From positions 372,001 through 436,000 of the forward strand of contig NZ_JAUHHC010000001.1 in the NCBI RefSeq assembly GCF_030410485.1: a stretch of 64,000 bases of DNA, written 5' to 3'. Source of the stretch: Roseateles violae (GTDB lineage: Bacteria > Pseudomonadota > Gammaproteobacteria > Burkholderiales > Burkholderiaceae_C). Position numbers and translations under genes: made by a program. Positions 1 to 7,887 of this stretch are shown in pieces; the first letter of the stretch is position 1, and every line of letters starts with the position of its first letter. The notes under the pieces were generated by a model. The model was not told the origin of the DNA. It ran no database searches and worked only from the letters and a program-made list of their open reading frames with translations.

Positions 1-560
1 GCGAGAGCCGCGCGTCCATCGTCACCGACACCATAGAGCGCTTCACGCCGGGCGGCCTGCGGCTGGCCGGCGGCCGTGAGCTGGCGGCCGACATCGTCGT
101 CATGGCCACCGGCCTGAAGCTCAATGTGCTGGGCGACATCGCGGTGCGCATCGACGGCCGGCCGCTCGATGCGTCGGCACAGATGGCCTACAAGGGCATG
201 ATGCTCAGCGAGGTGCCGAATATGGTGATGGCCTTCGGCTACACCAATGCCTCCTGGACGCTGAAGGCCGACCTGACCGCCGCCTGGGTCTGCCGGCTGC
301 TGCGCCATATGCGGCGCCACGGCCAGCGCATCGCCGTGCCGCGACGCGACCCGTCGGTGGCGAGCGAACCCTTCCTGTCCTTCAGCTCCGGCTATGTGCA
401 GCGCGCCCTCGCCGCGCTGCCCAAGCAGGGCAATCGCCGGCCCTGGCAGGTGCACCAGAACTACTTTGCCGATCTGCGCGCGATCCGCTGGGGCCGGATC
501 GCCGACGGCGTGCTGCAGCTGAGCCCCGACGCCCAGCCGATCAAGGAGAAGCGCCGATGA
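1..560 (+). CDS. Flavin-containing (Baeyer-Villiger type) monooxygenase, C-terminal part
   Basis: Only the last ~186 codons are present; the gene begins upstream of the window. The reading frame is open from the first bases and ends at TGA 558-560. The stretch ADIVVMATGLK fits the conserved ATG motif near the second dinucleotide-binding region of FMO/Baeyer-Villiger monooxygenases, and the following part (MVMAFGYTNASWTLKADL) is typical of their C-terminal third. Members use FAD and NADPH to insert oxygen into ketones or oxidise heteroatoms. The stop overlaps the start of the next gene (ATGA), so the SDR and probably the hydrolase behind it are co-translated. The ketone/alcohol/ester order of enzymes fits ketone degradation, but the substrate cannot be read from sequence. 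Confidence 0.72.
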   Translation, partial: ESRASIVTDTIERFTPGGLRLAGGRELAADIVVMATGLKLNVLGDIAVRIDGRPLDASAQMAYKGMMLSEVPNMVMAFGYTNASWTLKADLTAAWVCRLLRHMRRHGQRIAVPRRDPSVASEPFLSFSSGYVQRALAALPKQGNRRPWQVHQNYFADLRAIRWGRIADGVLQLSPDAQPIKEKRR

Positions 561-1372
561 AGACCGACGGACAAGTCGCAGTGCTGACCGGTGCCGGCAG
601 CGGCATCGGCCGCGCGCTGGCGCTGGCCCTGGCCCGGCGCGGCTGCCATCTGGCGCTGGCCGACATCAAAGCGGCCAGCCTGGCAGAGACCGCCGCCGAG
701 GCGGCGCTGCTGGGCGTGCGGGTCAGCCAGCACGCGCTGGACGTCGCCGAGCGCACCGCCGTCGCCGCGCTGCCGGCTGCCGTGCTGGACACCCATGGCC
801 AGGTCGATCTGCTGATCAACAACGCCGGCGTCGCCCTGGGCGGCCTGTTCGAGCAGATCGCCGAGGCCGATTTCGACTGGCTGATGGAGATCAATTTCCA
901 CGGCCTGGTGCGGATGACGCGCGCCTTCCTGCCGCTGCTGCGCGACAGCCCGTCCGCAGCCAGCCGCATCGTCAACATCTCCAGCATCTACGGCATCGTC
1001 GCGCCGCCGGGCCAGAGCGCCTACTCGGCCGCCAAATTCGCCGTGCGCGGCTTCTCGAATGCGCTGCGCCACGAGCTGCAGGGCTCTAAGATCGGCGTCA
1101 CCGTCGTCCACCCGGGCGGCGTCGCGACGGCGATCGCGCGCAGCGCGCGGCTGCCCACCGGCGTACCCGATGGCGAGATCCGCGAACGTCTGGCACGCGT
1201 CGAGCGCCTGCTGAGGATGCCGCCGGCCCGGGCGGCCGAGATCATCGTCCGCGGCATCGAGGGCGGGCGCGATCGGGTGATCGTCGGCGCCGATGCGCGC
1301 GTCGCCGCGCTGCTGGAGCGGCTGTTCCCGGTTCACTACTGGCGCGTCCTGGGACGGCTGGTGCCGCACTGA
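557..1372 (+). CDS. Short-chain dehydrogenase/reductase (SDR)
   Basis: A 271-residue classical SDR, an NAD(P)-dependent alcohol/ketone oxidoreductase. The cofactor glycine motif TGAGSGIG is at residues 11-18, the structural NNAG at 88-91, Ser142/Ser143 and the catalytic pair Tyr156-x3-Lys160 (YSAAK) follow in the usual order. The start overlaps the stop of the upstream monooxygenase (ATGA), implying translational coupling. The C-terminal 70 residues are longer than in minimal 250-residue SDRs. In a monooxygenase-SDR-hydrolase operon the natural role would be interconverting an alcohol and the ketone used by the monooxygenase; that role is inference, while the family call is firm. Confidence 0.9.
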   Translation: MKTDGQVAVLTGAGSGIGRALALALARRGCHLALADIKAASLAETAAEAALLGVRVSQHALDVAERTAVAALPAAVLDTHGQVDLLINNAGVALGGLFEQIAEADFDWLMEINFHGLVRMTRAFLPLLRDSPSAASRIVNISSIYGIVAPPGQSAYSAAKFAVRGFSNALRHELQGSKIGVTVVHPGGVATAIARSARLPTGVPDGEIRERLARVERLLRMPPARAAEIIVRGIEGGRDRVIVGADARVAALLERLFPVHYWRVLGRLVPH

Positions 1373-1381
1373 AGAAGGTGG

Positions 1382-2338
1382 ATGCCGATGATGGTATTGA
1401 TCTCGCTGCTGATTGTTCTGGCCCTGCTGCTGGGCGCACTCTGGGCCTTCACCGGCCAGGCGGTGCGCCGCGTCGAGGCGGCGCTGCCGCCGCAGGGCCG
1501 CTTCGTCGAGGTGCCCGGCGCGCGGCTGCACATCGTCGAGCAGGGCGACAAGACCCGCCCGGCCCTGCTGCTGATCCATGGCCTGAGCGGCAATCTGCGC
1601 CATTTCACCCATGGCATGAGCGAGCGGCTGGCTGCCGACTTCCATGTCATCGCCGTCGACCGGCCCGGCGCCGGCTACTCGATCCGCGCCGCCGACGCCT
1701 TGGCCGGCCTGCCGACGCAGGCCGACGCGATGGCGGCCTTGATCGCCGCGTTGGGGCTGCAGCGTCCGGTCGTCGCCGGCCATTCGCTGGGCGGCGCGGT
1801 CGCGCTGGCACTGGCGCAGCGGCATCCGGACAAGGTCGGCGCCCTGGCCCTGATCGCACCGCTGACGCATACGCCGAGCCGCGTCTCGCCGGTCTTCGCC
1901 GGCCTGGACATCGGCAGCGCTTGGCTGCGCCGCCTGGTCGCCCACACGATCGCGCTGCCGATCGCCAAGGCGCGCAGCGAGGCCGTACTCGGCCTCGCCT
2001 TCGCGCCCGAGCCGGTGCCGCGCGACTTCGCGCTGAGCGGCGGCGGCCTCCTGACCGTGCGGCCCAGCCATTTCATCGGCGCCTCGGCCGATCTGGTCAG
2101 CGTGCCGCAGGACCTGCCCACGCTCGAACAGGGCTATGCCGGCATGACGCTGCCGGTCGGCGCCCTCTATGGCCGCGGCGACCGCCTGCTGGCGCCCGAG
2201 GAGCAGGGCACGCCGCTGATCGACAAGCTGCCGGGCGCGACGCTGGAACTGGTCGACGGCGGCCATATGCTGCCGCTGACCCAGCCCGCAGCCTGCGCCG
2301 ACTTCGTCCGCCGCGTCGCCGCGCGTGCGGCAAGCTGA
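1382..2338 (+). CDS. Membrane-anchored alpha/beta hydrolase
   Basis: A 318-residue alpha/beta hydrolase. Residues 4-21 form one hydrophobic N-terminal segment, probably a membrane anchor or uncleaved signal. The oxyanion-side motif LLIHGLSGN lies at about 63-71, the nucleophile elbow GHSLGG at 133-138 (Ser135), the acidic residue in YGRGD and the catalytic His in DGGHMLPL near the C terminus. A GAAGAAGG ribosome site sits just before the ATG, nine bases after the SDR stop, so it belongs to the same operon. With a Baeyer-Villiger type enzyme upstream it may be the esterase or lactonase that opens the product; substrate is not determinable. Confidence 0.86.
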   Translation: MPMMVLISLLIVLALLLGALWAFTGQAVRRVEAALPPQGRFVEVPGARLHIVEQGDKTRPALLLIHGLSGNLRHFTHGMSERLAADFHVIAVDRPGAGYSIRAADALAGLPTQADAMAALIAALGLQRPVVAGHSLGGAVALALAQRHPDKVGALALIAPLTHTPSRVSPVFAGLDIGSAWLRRLVAHTIALPIAKARSEAVLGLAFAPEPVPRDFALSGGGLLTVRPSHFIGASADLVSVPQDLPTLEQGYAGMTLPVGALYGRGDRLLAPEEQGTPLIDKLPGATLELVDGGHMLPLTQPAACADFVRRVAARAAS

Positions 2339-2417
2339 AGGCAAGGTTTTTGGTCTCGGCATAAGCTAACCTTTCGGTCCGAACCAAGGATCTTCACCAA
2401 CAACAGGAGTGCCACCC

Positions 2418-3077
2418 ATGTCGCTACGCATCAATGACACCGCGCCCAATTTCACGGCCGAGACGACCCAGGGCCGCATCGATTTCCACCAGTGGATCGG
2501 CGACCAGTGGGCGGTGCTGTTTTCGCACCCGAAGGACTTCACCCCGGTGTGCACGACCGAGCTGGGCTATATGGCCAAGATCGAGCCCGAGTTCACCAAG
2601 CGCAACACCAAGCTGATCGGCCTGTCGGTCGACCCGGTCGACAACCACAGCCGCTGGGTCAGCGACATCGAGGAGACCCAGGGCGCCAGCGTCAAGTACC
2701 CGATGATCGGCGACACCGATCTGGCCGTGGCCAAGCTCTACAACATGCTGCCCGCCGAGGAGGCCGGCACGTCCGAGGGCCGCACGGCCGCCACCAATGC
2801 GACGGTGCGCTCGGTCTTCATCATCGGCCCGGACAAGAAGATCAAGCTGATGCTGACCTATCCGATGACGACCGGCCGCAACTTCGACGAGATCCTGCGC
2901 GTGCTCGACTCGATGCAGCTGACCGCCAAGCACAAGGTCGCCACGCCGGCGAACTGGCAGCAGGGCCAGGACGTCATCATCGCCGGCTCGGTCTCGGACG
3001 AGGACGCGAAGACCCTGTTCCCGGACGGCTGGAAGGCGCCGAAGCCCTATCTGCGCATCGTCAAGCAGCCGGGCTGA
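2418..3077 (+). CDS. 1-Cys peroxiredoxin (Prx6 family)
   Basis: A 219-residue thiol peroxidase reducing hydroperoxides. The peroxidatic motif FTPVCTTE places the catalytic cysteine at residue 45, and there is no other cysteine in the chain, so this is a true 1-Cys enzyme that needs an external reductant. The long C-terminal arm (TPANWQQGQDVIIAGSV onward) is characteristic of the Prx6 subgroup. I start at ATG 2418 because AGGAG at 2405-2409 is well spaced for it; a GTG at 2409 is in frame but overlaps that site. It is preceded by 79 noncoding bases and followed by a hairpin, so it is probably transcribed alone. Confidence 0.93.
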   Translation: MSLRINDTAPNFTAETTQGRIDFHQWIGDQWAVLFSHPKDFTPVCTTELGYMAKIEPEFTKRNTKLIGLSVDPVDNHSRWVSDIEETQGASVKYPMIGDTDLAVAKLYNMLPAEEAGTSEGRTAATNATVRSVFIIGPDKKIKLMLTYPMTTGRNFDEILRVLDSMQLTAKHKVATPANWQQGQDVIIAGSVSDEDAKTLFPDGWKAPKPYLRIVKQPG

Positions 3078-3159
3078 GCCGGCCGGCGCCACCGCGCCGC
3101 GACCTAGTGAGAACCCGCGCTGAGCCGGCTCCGGCGAGCGGCGACAATGCCTCACACCC

Positions 3160-3194
3160 GCCGCCAGCGCCACCCGCGCTGGCGGCTCGTCTTT
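3160..3194 (+). terminator. Probable intrinsic terminator after the peroxiredoxin gene
   Basis: A perfect 10-bp stem, GCCGCCAGCG at 3160-3169 with CGCTGGCGGC at 3177-3186, has a 7-base loop and is followed by TCGTCTTT. The U-tract is weak, so termination may be partial. It ends 32 bases before the start of the POT transporter gene. Confidence 0.5.
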
Positions 3195-3226
3195 GAGCCA
3201 GCCCGCCCTACCCGACGGAGAGCCGT

Positions 3227-4762
3227 TTGAACAAGAACATCCAGGCGCCCACCGCGCACACCATCCTCGGCCACCCCGACAGCCTGTTCGTGCTGTTCTT
3301 CACCGAGATGTGGGAGCGCTTCTCCTACTACGGCATGCGCGCGCTGCTGGTGCTGTTCCTGATCTCGACCACCGTCAAGGGCGGCTGGGGCTGGACCCGC
3401 GAGGAGGCGACCACCCTGTACGGCTGGTACACGATGCTGGTCTACTTCACGCCCATCCTGGGCGGCTACCTGGCCGACCGCTATCTGGGCACGCGCCGCG
3501 CGGTTGTGCTGGGCGGCTTCATCATCGCCGCCGGCCATGTCTCGCTGTTCCTGGACACGATCAGCTCCTTCTACATCGGCCTGGGCCTGGTGATCGCCGG
3601 CACCGGCCTGTTCAAGCCGAACATCTCGGCCATCGTCGGCCAGCTCTACGGCAAGGACAACGAGTCCTCGCGCGATGGCGGTTACACGCTCTTCTATATG
3701 GGCGTCAACGCCGGCGCCTTCTTCGGCATCTCGCTGTGCGGCTATATCGGCGAGAAGATCAGCTGGAACTACGGTTTCGGCCTGGCCGGCATCTTCATGA
3801 TCCTGGGTGCGCTGCAGTTCTACTTCAGCCAGGGCATCTTCGGCGAGATCGGCGGCGCGCCCAGCAAGAACGCGCCGGCCCTGGCCGAGGCGACGCCGGA
3901 CGACACGCCCGCCCACATCATCCGCGACCGCCTGATCGCGATCGGCGTGTTCTCCTTCTTCACCATCTTCTTCTGGTTCGCCTTCGAGCAGGCCGGCGGC
4001 TCGATGACGATCTTCGCGGCCGACTACACCGACCGCACCCTGGTCGGCACCAGCGGCTTCGTCTTCAAGGTCGTCAACAGCCTGATGACCCTGATCCCGG
4101 TGGCCATCCTGTCCTGGCTGCTGGTGCAGCTGATGCGCGGCAGCAGCCGCTATGTGCTGTCCAATGCCCTGCTGGTCGGCGCGCTGGCCCTGATCTGGGC
4201 GCTGTCGCTGTGGATGCTGGGCCGCGAGTTCCAGATGGAGCAGTCGGAGATCCCGGCCACCTGGTTCGGTGTGCTGAACAGCTTCTTCCTGGTGGTGCTG
4301 GCGCCGATGTTCTCGAAGATGTGGGAGCGCCACTGGAATCCGAGCGGCCCGGTCAAGTTCGGCGTCGGCCTGGTGCTCCTGGGCCTGGGTTTCGCCGCCC
4401 TGGCCTATGGCGCGATGGGCATCCCCGCCGGCGCCAAGACCGCGCAGGTCAGCATGGTCTTCCTGTGCCTGGCCTACCTGCTGCACACCATGGGCGAGCT
4501 GTGCCTGTCGCCGGTGGGCCTGTCCTATATCTCCAAGCTGGCGCCGGCGCGCCTGCTGGGCCTGATGTTCGGCATCTGGTTCCTCAATGCCGGCATCGCC
4601 AACAAGCTGGCCGGCTTCACCGGCAGCTATATCGACAAGATCTCGGAAAGCTACTCGATGGCGGTGTTCTTCCTGATCTTCACCATCATCCCGGCCGGCG
4701 CCGGCCTGGTGCTGATGGCGATGAACAAGTGGATGCTGAAGAAGATGCACGGCGTGCGCTGA
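3227..4762 (+). CDS. Proton-dependent oligopeptide transporter (POT/PTR2 family)
   Basis: A 511-residue integral membrane protein of the POT family, which imports di- and tripeptides together with protons. The family motif ExxERFxYYG appears at the N terminus (EMWERFSYYG) and the second signature, GTGLFKPNIS, in the fourth or fifth membrane segment; the rest is a regular series of about 14 hydrophobic helices. The start is TTG 3227, supported by ACGGAGAG 7-13 bases upstream and by the short MNKNIQAP leader before the first helix. A strong terminator follows. Together with the multi-receptor peptide-type ABC importer further along, it suggests a peptide-using lifestyle. Confidence 0.94.
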   Translation: MNKNIQAPTAHTILGHPDSLFVLFFTEMWERFSYYGMRALLVLFLISTTVKGGWGWTREEATTLYGWYTMLVYFTPILGGYLADRYLGTRRAVVLGGFIIAAGHVSLFLDTISSFYIGLGLVIAGTGLFKPNISAIVGQLYGKDNESSRDGGYTLFYMGVNAGAFFGISLCGYIGEKISWNYGFGLAGIFMILGALQFYFSQGIFGEIGGAPSKNAPALAEATPDDTPAHIIRDRLIAIGVFSFFTIFFWFAFEQAGGSMTIFAADYTDRTLVGTSGFVFKVVNSLMTLIPVAILSWLLVQLMRGSSRYVLSNALLVGALALIWALSLWMLGREFQMEQSEIPATWFGVLNSFFLVVLAPMFSKMWERHWNPSGPVKFGVGLVLLGLGFAALAYGAMGIPAGAKTAQVSMVFLCLAYLLHTMGELCLSPVGLSYISKLAPARLLGLMFGIWFLNAGIANKLAGFTGSYIDKISESYSMAVFFLIFTIIPAGAGLVLMAMNKWMLKKMHGVR

Positions 4763-4801
4763 AGGCGCCGCACGCCCCCCGGCAGCCACTGCTGCCGCTT
4801 C

Positions 4802-4832
4802 AAGGCCCCGTTAGACGGGGCCTTTCGTTTTA
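4802..4832 (+). terminator. Strong intrinsic terminator
   Basis: AAGGCCCCGT (4802-4811) pairs perfectly with ACGGGGCCTT (4815-4824) across a TAG loop, and the stem runs into TTTCGTTTT. It closes the peptide transporter unit. A second small hairpin, GGGGG-CAG-CCCCC at 4833-4845, follows directly. Confidence 0.88.
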
Positions 4833-4961
4833 GGGGGCAGCCCCCGTGAAAAGTGAATTCTTCGCAAACTTGTATCCGAAAATTTACAACAATCGCACAA
4901 AACCTGGCCCTAGTCCTTTGCCGATGCGCCAGCGGACCTGCCGTCCGCAAGGAGTTCAACG

Positions 4962-5669
4962 ATGTGGTCCTCCGCTCATGCTGCCGGTCTCGCGTCGCCC
5001 CTTGCGGGCGTGCCAGGATTTGAGTCACTGACGGCGCCGCCCGCGCCGAGCGGCCGGCCCGAGCGGCGCCAGGCCGCCTCGCTGAGCAGCCACTGGCTGA
5101 GCCTGGTGCTGGAGGAGCTGGACTACGGCGTGCTGCTGCTGAACGCCGCCGGCCGGGTGCTGCATTGCAATCTGGCCGCCCGGCGCAGCCTCGATGCCCA
5201 CCATCCGCTGCAGCTGGCCGGCGCGCAGCTGCGCGCCGCCGACGCCAAGGATGCCGCCCAGCTGGCCGATGCGCTGCGCGGCGCCGAGCAGGACGGCCGG
5301 CGCTGCCTGCTGCGCCTGGGCGAGGGCGCCGAGCGCTGCAGCGTCGTCGTCGTGCCGCTGAACCGCGATGTCGAGCAGGCCGCCGTGCTGCTGGTGCTGG
5401 AGCGGCGCCAGCTCTGCGGCGAGCTGGCAGCGCAGTGGTTCGCGCTGCGGCACGGCCTGACCCCGACCGAGACCGAAGTGCTGAAGGCGCTGTCCTCCGG
5501 CGCGCGGCCGACCGACGTGGCCGAGCGCCAGGGCGTGGCGATCTCGACCGTGCGCACGCAGATCCAGAGCATCCGCGCCAAGTCCGGTGCCGACAGCATC
5601 GGCGAGCTGCTGCGCCAGCTGGCGATGCTGCCGCCGCTGATGTCGGCGCTGCGCATGGATTTCAGCTGA
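4962..5669 (+). CDS. LuxR-type transcriptional regulator with PAS-like sensor
   Basis: A 235-residue regulator. Residues ~45-80 (LDYGVLLLNAAGRVLHCNLA) have the look of a PAS core, and residues ~165-225 form a LuxR/FixJ helix-turn-helix: LTPTETEVLKALSSG starts the first helix and VAISTVRTQIQSIRAKSG is the recognition region. There is no receiver domain, so the signal is probably a small ligand or redox state sensed by the PAS-like part. Start ATG 4962 has AAGGAG eight bases upstream. The preceding 110 bases are unusually AT-rich for this genome and likely contain the promoter. It stands next to a Crp/Fnr gene; whether they act together is unknown. Confidence 0.85.
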   Translation: MWSSAHAAGLASPLAGVPGFESLTAPPAPSGRPERRQAASLSSHWLSLVLEELDYGVLLLNAAGRVLHCNLAARRSLDAHHPLQLAGAQLRAADAKDAAQLADALRGAEQDGRRCLLRLGEGAERCSVVVVPLNRDVEQAAVLLVLERRQLCGELAAQWFALRHGLTPTETEVLKALSSGARPTDVAERQGVAISTVRTQIQSIRAKSGADSIGELLRQLAMLPPLMSALRMDFS

Positions 5670-5748
5670 TCGCGCAGTCGCGCCGGCACCACGGCGCTAT
5701 CCCTTAATATTCGGCGTTAGCCGCGGTCCTGCCGCGCCCGACGCCGAC

Positions 5749-6384
5749 ATGGAACTTGAAAATCCCGACGCCCAAGCGATAGAGAACCTGCCGCCCTCGC
5801 TGGCCGCGCTGGCCACTCGCGGCGTCGCCCGCAGCTACCGCCGCGGCATGCTGCTGATCGAGGAAGGCTCGCAGGGCGACAACCTCTACCTGATCCTGTC
5901 GGGCTCGCTGCGCGCCTTCGGCTGCGACGCGCGCGGCCGCGAGGTCACCTACGGCGTCTACGGCGCCGGCGAGTATGTCGGCGAGATGAGCCTGGACGGC
6001 GGCCCACGCTCGGCCAGCGTGATCACCGAGCAGGCCTCGCGCTGCCTGATCATCAGCCGCGCCAGCCTGCTCGAACATATCGCCGAGCATCCGGAGTTCG
6101 CCTTCGAGCTGCTGACCAAGGTGATCCGCCGCGCCCGCGCCGCGACGCTGTCGACCAAGCAGCTGGCGCTGAACGACGTCTACGGCCGCCTGAAGTCCCT
6201 GCTGGAGAGCGGCACCGCCGGCGGCGAGGAACTGCAGCTGACGCACCAGGCGATGGCGCAGCGCCTGGGCTGCTCGCGCGAGATGGTGTCCAAGCTGATC
6301 AAGGACCTGGAGCTCGGCGGTTATCTGGCCCGCATCGCCAACGGCCGCTACCAGCGCCTGCGCGGCCTGCCGGCGCGCTGGTAA
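5749..6384 (+). CDS. Crp/Fnr-family transcriptional regulator
   Basis: A 211-residue protein with a cyclic-nucleotide-binding beta-barrel (about residues 25-115, with GDNLYLILSGSLR and the GEYVGEMSLDGGPRSAS phosphate-binding-type loop) and a C-terminal winged helix (AMAQRLGCSREMVSKLIKDL, about 165-185). The loop keeps GE and R-S residues that bind cyclic nucleotide in Crp, and no N-terminal cysteine cluster of Fnr type is present, so cAMP or another nucleotide is more likely than an iron-sulfur cluster. The upstream 79 bases contain an AT-rich box (TTAATATT at about 5703). It converges with the M48 peptidase gene. Confidence 0.9.
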   Translation: MELENPDAQAIENLPPSLAALATRGVARSYRRGMLLIEEGSQGDNLYLILSGSLRAFGCDARGREVTYGVYGAGEYVGEMSLDGGPRSASVITEQASRCLIISRASLLEHIAEHPEFAFELLTKVIRRARAATLSTKQLALNDVYGRLKSLLESGTAGGEELQLTHQAMAQRLGCSREMVSKLIKDLELGGYLARIANGRYQRLRGLPARW

Positions 6385-6391
6385 TACCGCC

Positions 6392-7309
6392 TCAGCCCTC
6401 GGCGGAGCTCTTCAGCGGCGGCGCCACCTCGAAGCGCTGCGCCGGCTTGTCGGCGCGCTCGTAAAGGCCCGCAACCTTGGGCAGGTTGGCCTCGATATCG
6501 CGGATGCGCGTCGGCCCGGCCGGATGGGTGGACAGCCATTGCGGCGGCGCGCCCTTGGCGGCCTGACCCATCTTCTGCCACAGCGTGACGCCGGCCGAAG
6601 GCTTGTAGCCGGCGCGCGCGGCCAGCTCCATGCCGACCAGATCGGCTTCGCTCTCGTCCTGGCGGCTGAAGGTCATCGACAGCAGCTGGCCGCCGACGCC
6701 GGCGGCGAAGCGGCCCAGATTGCCCAGGCCCAGCAGGGCCGAGCCGAGCTCGATCACGCCATTGGTGGCCATGCTCTTGCCGACGCGCTCGCGCGCATGC
6801 TCGCGCAGCGCATGGGCGACCTCGTGGCCCATGATCATCGCGACCTCGTCGTCGTCCAGCTTCAGCTTCTCGAGGATGCCGTAGTAGAAGGCGATCTTGC
6901 CGCCCGGCATGCAGAAGGCATTCAGCTGCGGGCTGCCCAGCAGATTGACCTCCCAGCGCCATTGCTTGGCGCGCGGATTCCAGTCGCCGGCCAGCGGGAT
7001 GATGCGCTTGGCGATCTCGCGCAGGCGGATCAGCTGCGGATGGTTGGCCGGCGCCAGCGCGCGCTGCTGACGGGCCTGGCTCATCATCTTCGCGTACTGC
7101 TCGGCGCCTTCCGACTCGATCTGTTCGGCCGAGATCAGCTTGGTGAAGCCGCTGGTCTCGCCGACGTTGACGCCCTCCCGCTGCGCCCAGGCGGCCGCCG
7201 GCGCCAGCGCGCCGCCCATCAGCAGGCCGCCGAAGCGGCGGCGCGAGCAGGCGCAGCCGAGCGGCGTCGGCAGATCGGGACAGGCGGCGGGATCGAAATC
7301 GGCGGGCAT
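6392..7309 (-). CDS. M48 family zinc metallopeptidase, exported
   Basis: A 305-residue peptidase. The zinc motif HEVAH is at residues 162-166 and the third ligand lies in ESEADLVGMELAARAGY, the standard M48B (Oma1/HtpX-like) arrangement. Residues 23-42 (RRRFGGLLMGGALAPAAAWA) make an export signal with an arginine pair, possibly Tat-dependent, after an N-terminal extension containing a CAC sequence. The likely role is periplasmic protein quality control. The TGA stop is 8 bases from the stop of the convergent Crp gene. The gene is divergent from the flavin reductase gene, sharing a 68-base promoter region. Confidence 0.9.
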   Translation of the reverse strand: MPADFDPAACPDLPTPLGCACSRRRFGGLLMGGALAPAAAWAQREGVNVGETSGFTKLISAEQIESEGAEQYAKMMSQARQQRALAPANHPQLIRLREIAKRIIPLAGDWNPRAKQWRWEVNLLGSPQLNAFCMPGGKIAFYYGILEKLKLDDDEVAMIMGHEVAHALREHARERVGKSMATNGVIELGSALLGLGNLGRFAAGVGGQLLSMTFSRQDESEADLVGMELAARAGYKPSAGVTLWQKMGQAAKGAPPQWLSTHPAGPTRIRDIEANLPKVAGLYERADKPAQRFEVAPPLKSSAEG

Positions 7310-7377
7310 GGCGGGACGGTGAAAAGCTTGCGGTAAGGCGTCCCGCTATTCTGAGGCCGCAGACGCGACAATGCAGC

Positions 7378-7887
7378 ATGCAGCCAACGCCCTCCGCCCT
7401 CGCCCAGCCGCTGGACGCCCAGCAGTTCCGCGCCGCCCTGGGCATGTTCGCCACCGGGGTCACCATCGTCACCGCGCGCGCGCCGGACGGCGGCCTGGTC
7501 GGGCTGACGGCCAATTCCTTCAACTCGGTCTCGCTGTCGCCGCCGCTGGTGCTGTGGAGCCTGGCGCGGCGCGCCGGCTCGATGCCGGTGTTCAGCCGCG
7601 GCTCGCATTACGCGATCAACATCCTCGCCGCCGAGCAGCAGGAGCTGGCCCGGCGCTTTGCCACCCGCGACATCGACCGCTTCGCCGGTCTGGCCTGGCG
7701 CGAGGGCGCCGGCGGCGCGCCGGTGCTGGACGGCTGCGCCGCCGTCTTCGAATGCGCGAACCGCAGCCAGTACGAGGAAGGCGACCATGTGATCTTCGTC
7801 GGCGAGGTCGAGAGCTGCAGCCGCCGCGAGGGCGCGCTGCCGCTGATCTTCCACGGCGGGCGCTACTACACCGAGCTGCCGCTCTAG
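7378..7887 (+). CDS. Flavin reductase-like FMN-binding protein
   Basis: A 169-residue protein of the flavin reductase/HpaC-like split-barrel family, which supplies reduced FMN or FAD to two-component monooxygenases or binds FMN. Typical stretches are [11 protein letters not shown] near the N terminus, [19 protein letters not shown], and the C-terminal [10 protein letters not shown] with a terminal FHGGRYY. No partner monooxygenase is adjacent. Its stop codon shares the palindrome CTAG (7884-7887) with the stop of the convergent kup gene, so the two reading frames overlap by four bases. Confidence 0.88.
   Translation: MQPTPSALAQPLDAQQFRAALGMFATGVTIVTARAPDGGLVGLTANSFNSVSLSPPLVLWSLARRAGSMPVFSRGSHYAINILAAEQQELARRFATRDIDRFAGLAWREGAGGAPVLDGCAAVFECANRSQYEEGDHVIFVGEVESCSRREGALPLIFHGGRYYTELPL

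Noticed and set aside
461-2362. Long minus-strand open frame opposite the first operon
   Set aside because: It is composed of Arg/Gln/Ala/Asp low-complexity sequence, the usual antisense shadow of GC-rich plus-strand genes with clear motifs.
4900-4925. Sigma-54-like promoter before the LuxR gene (TGGCCC ... TTTGCC)
   Set aside because: GG and GC are 12 bases apart instead of the required 10.
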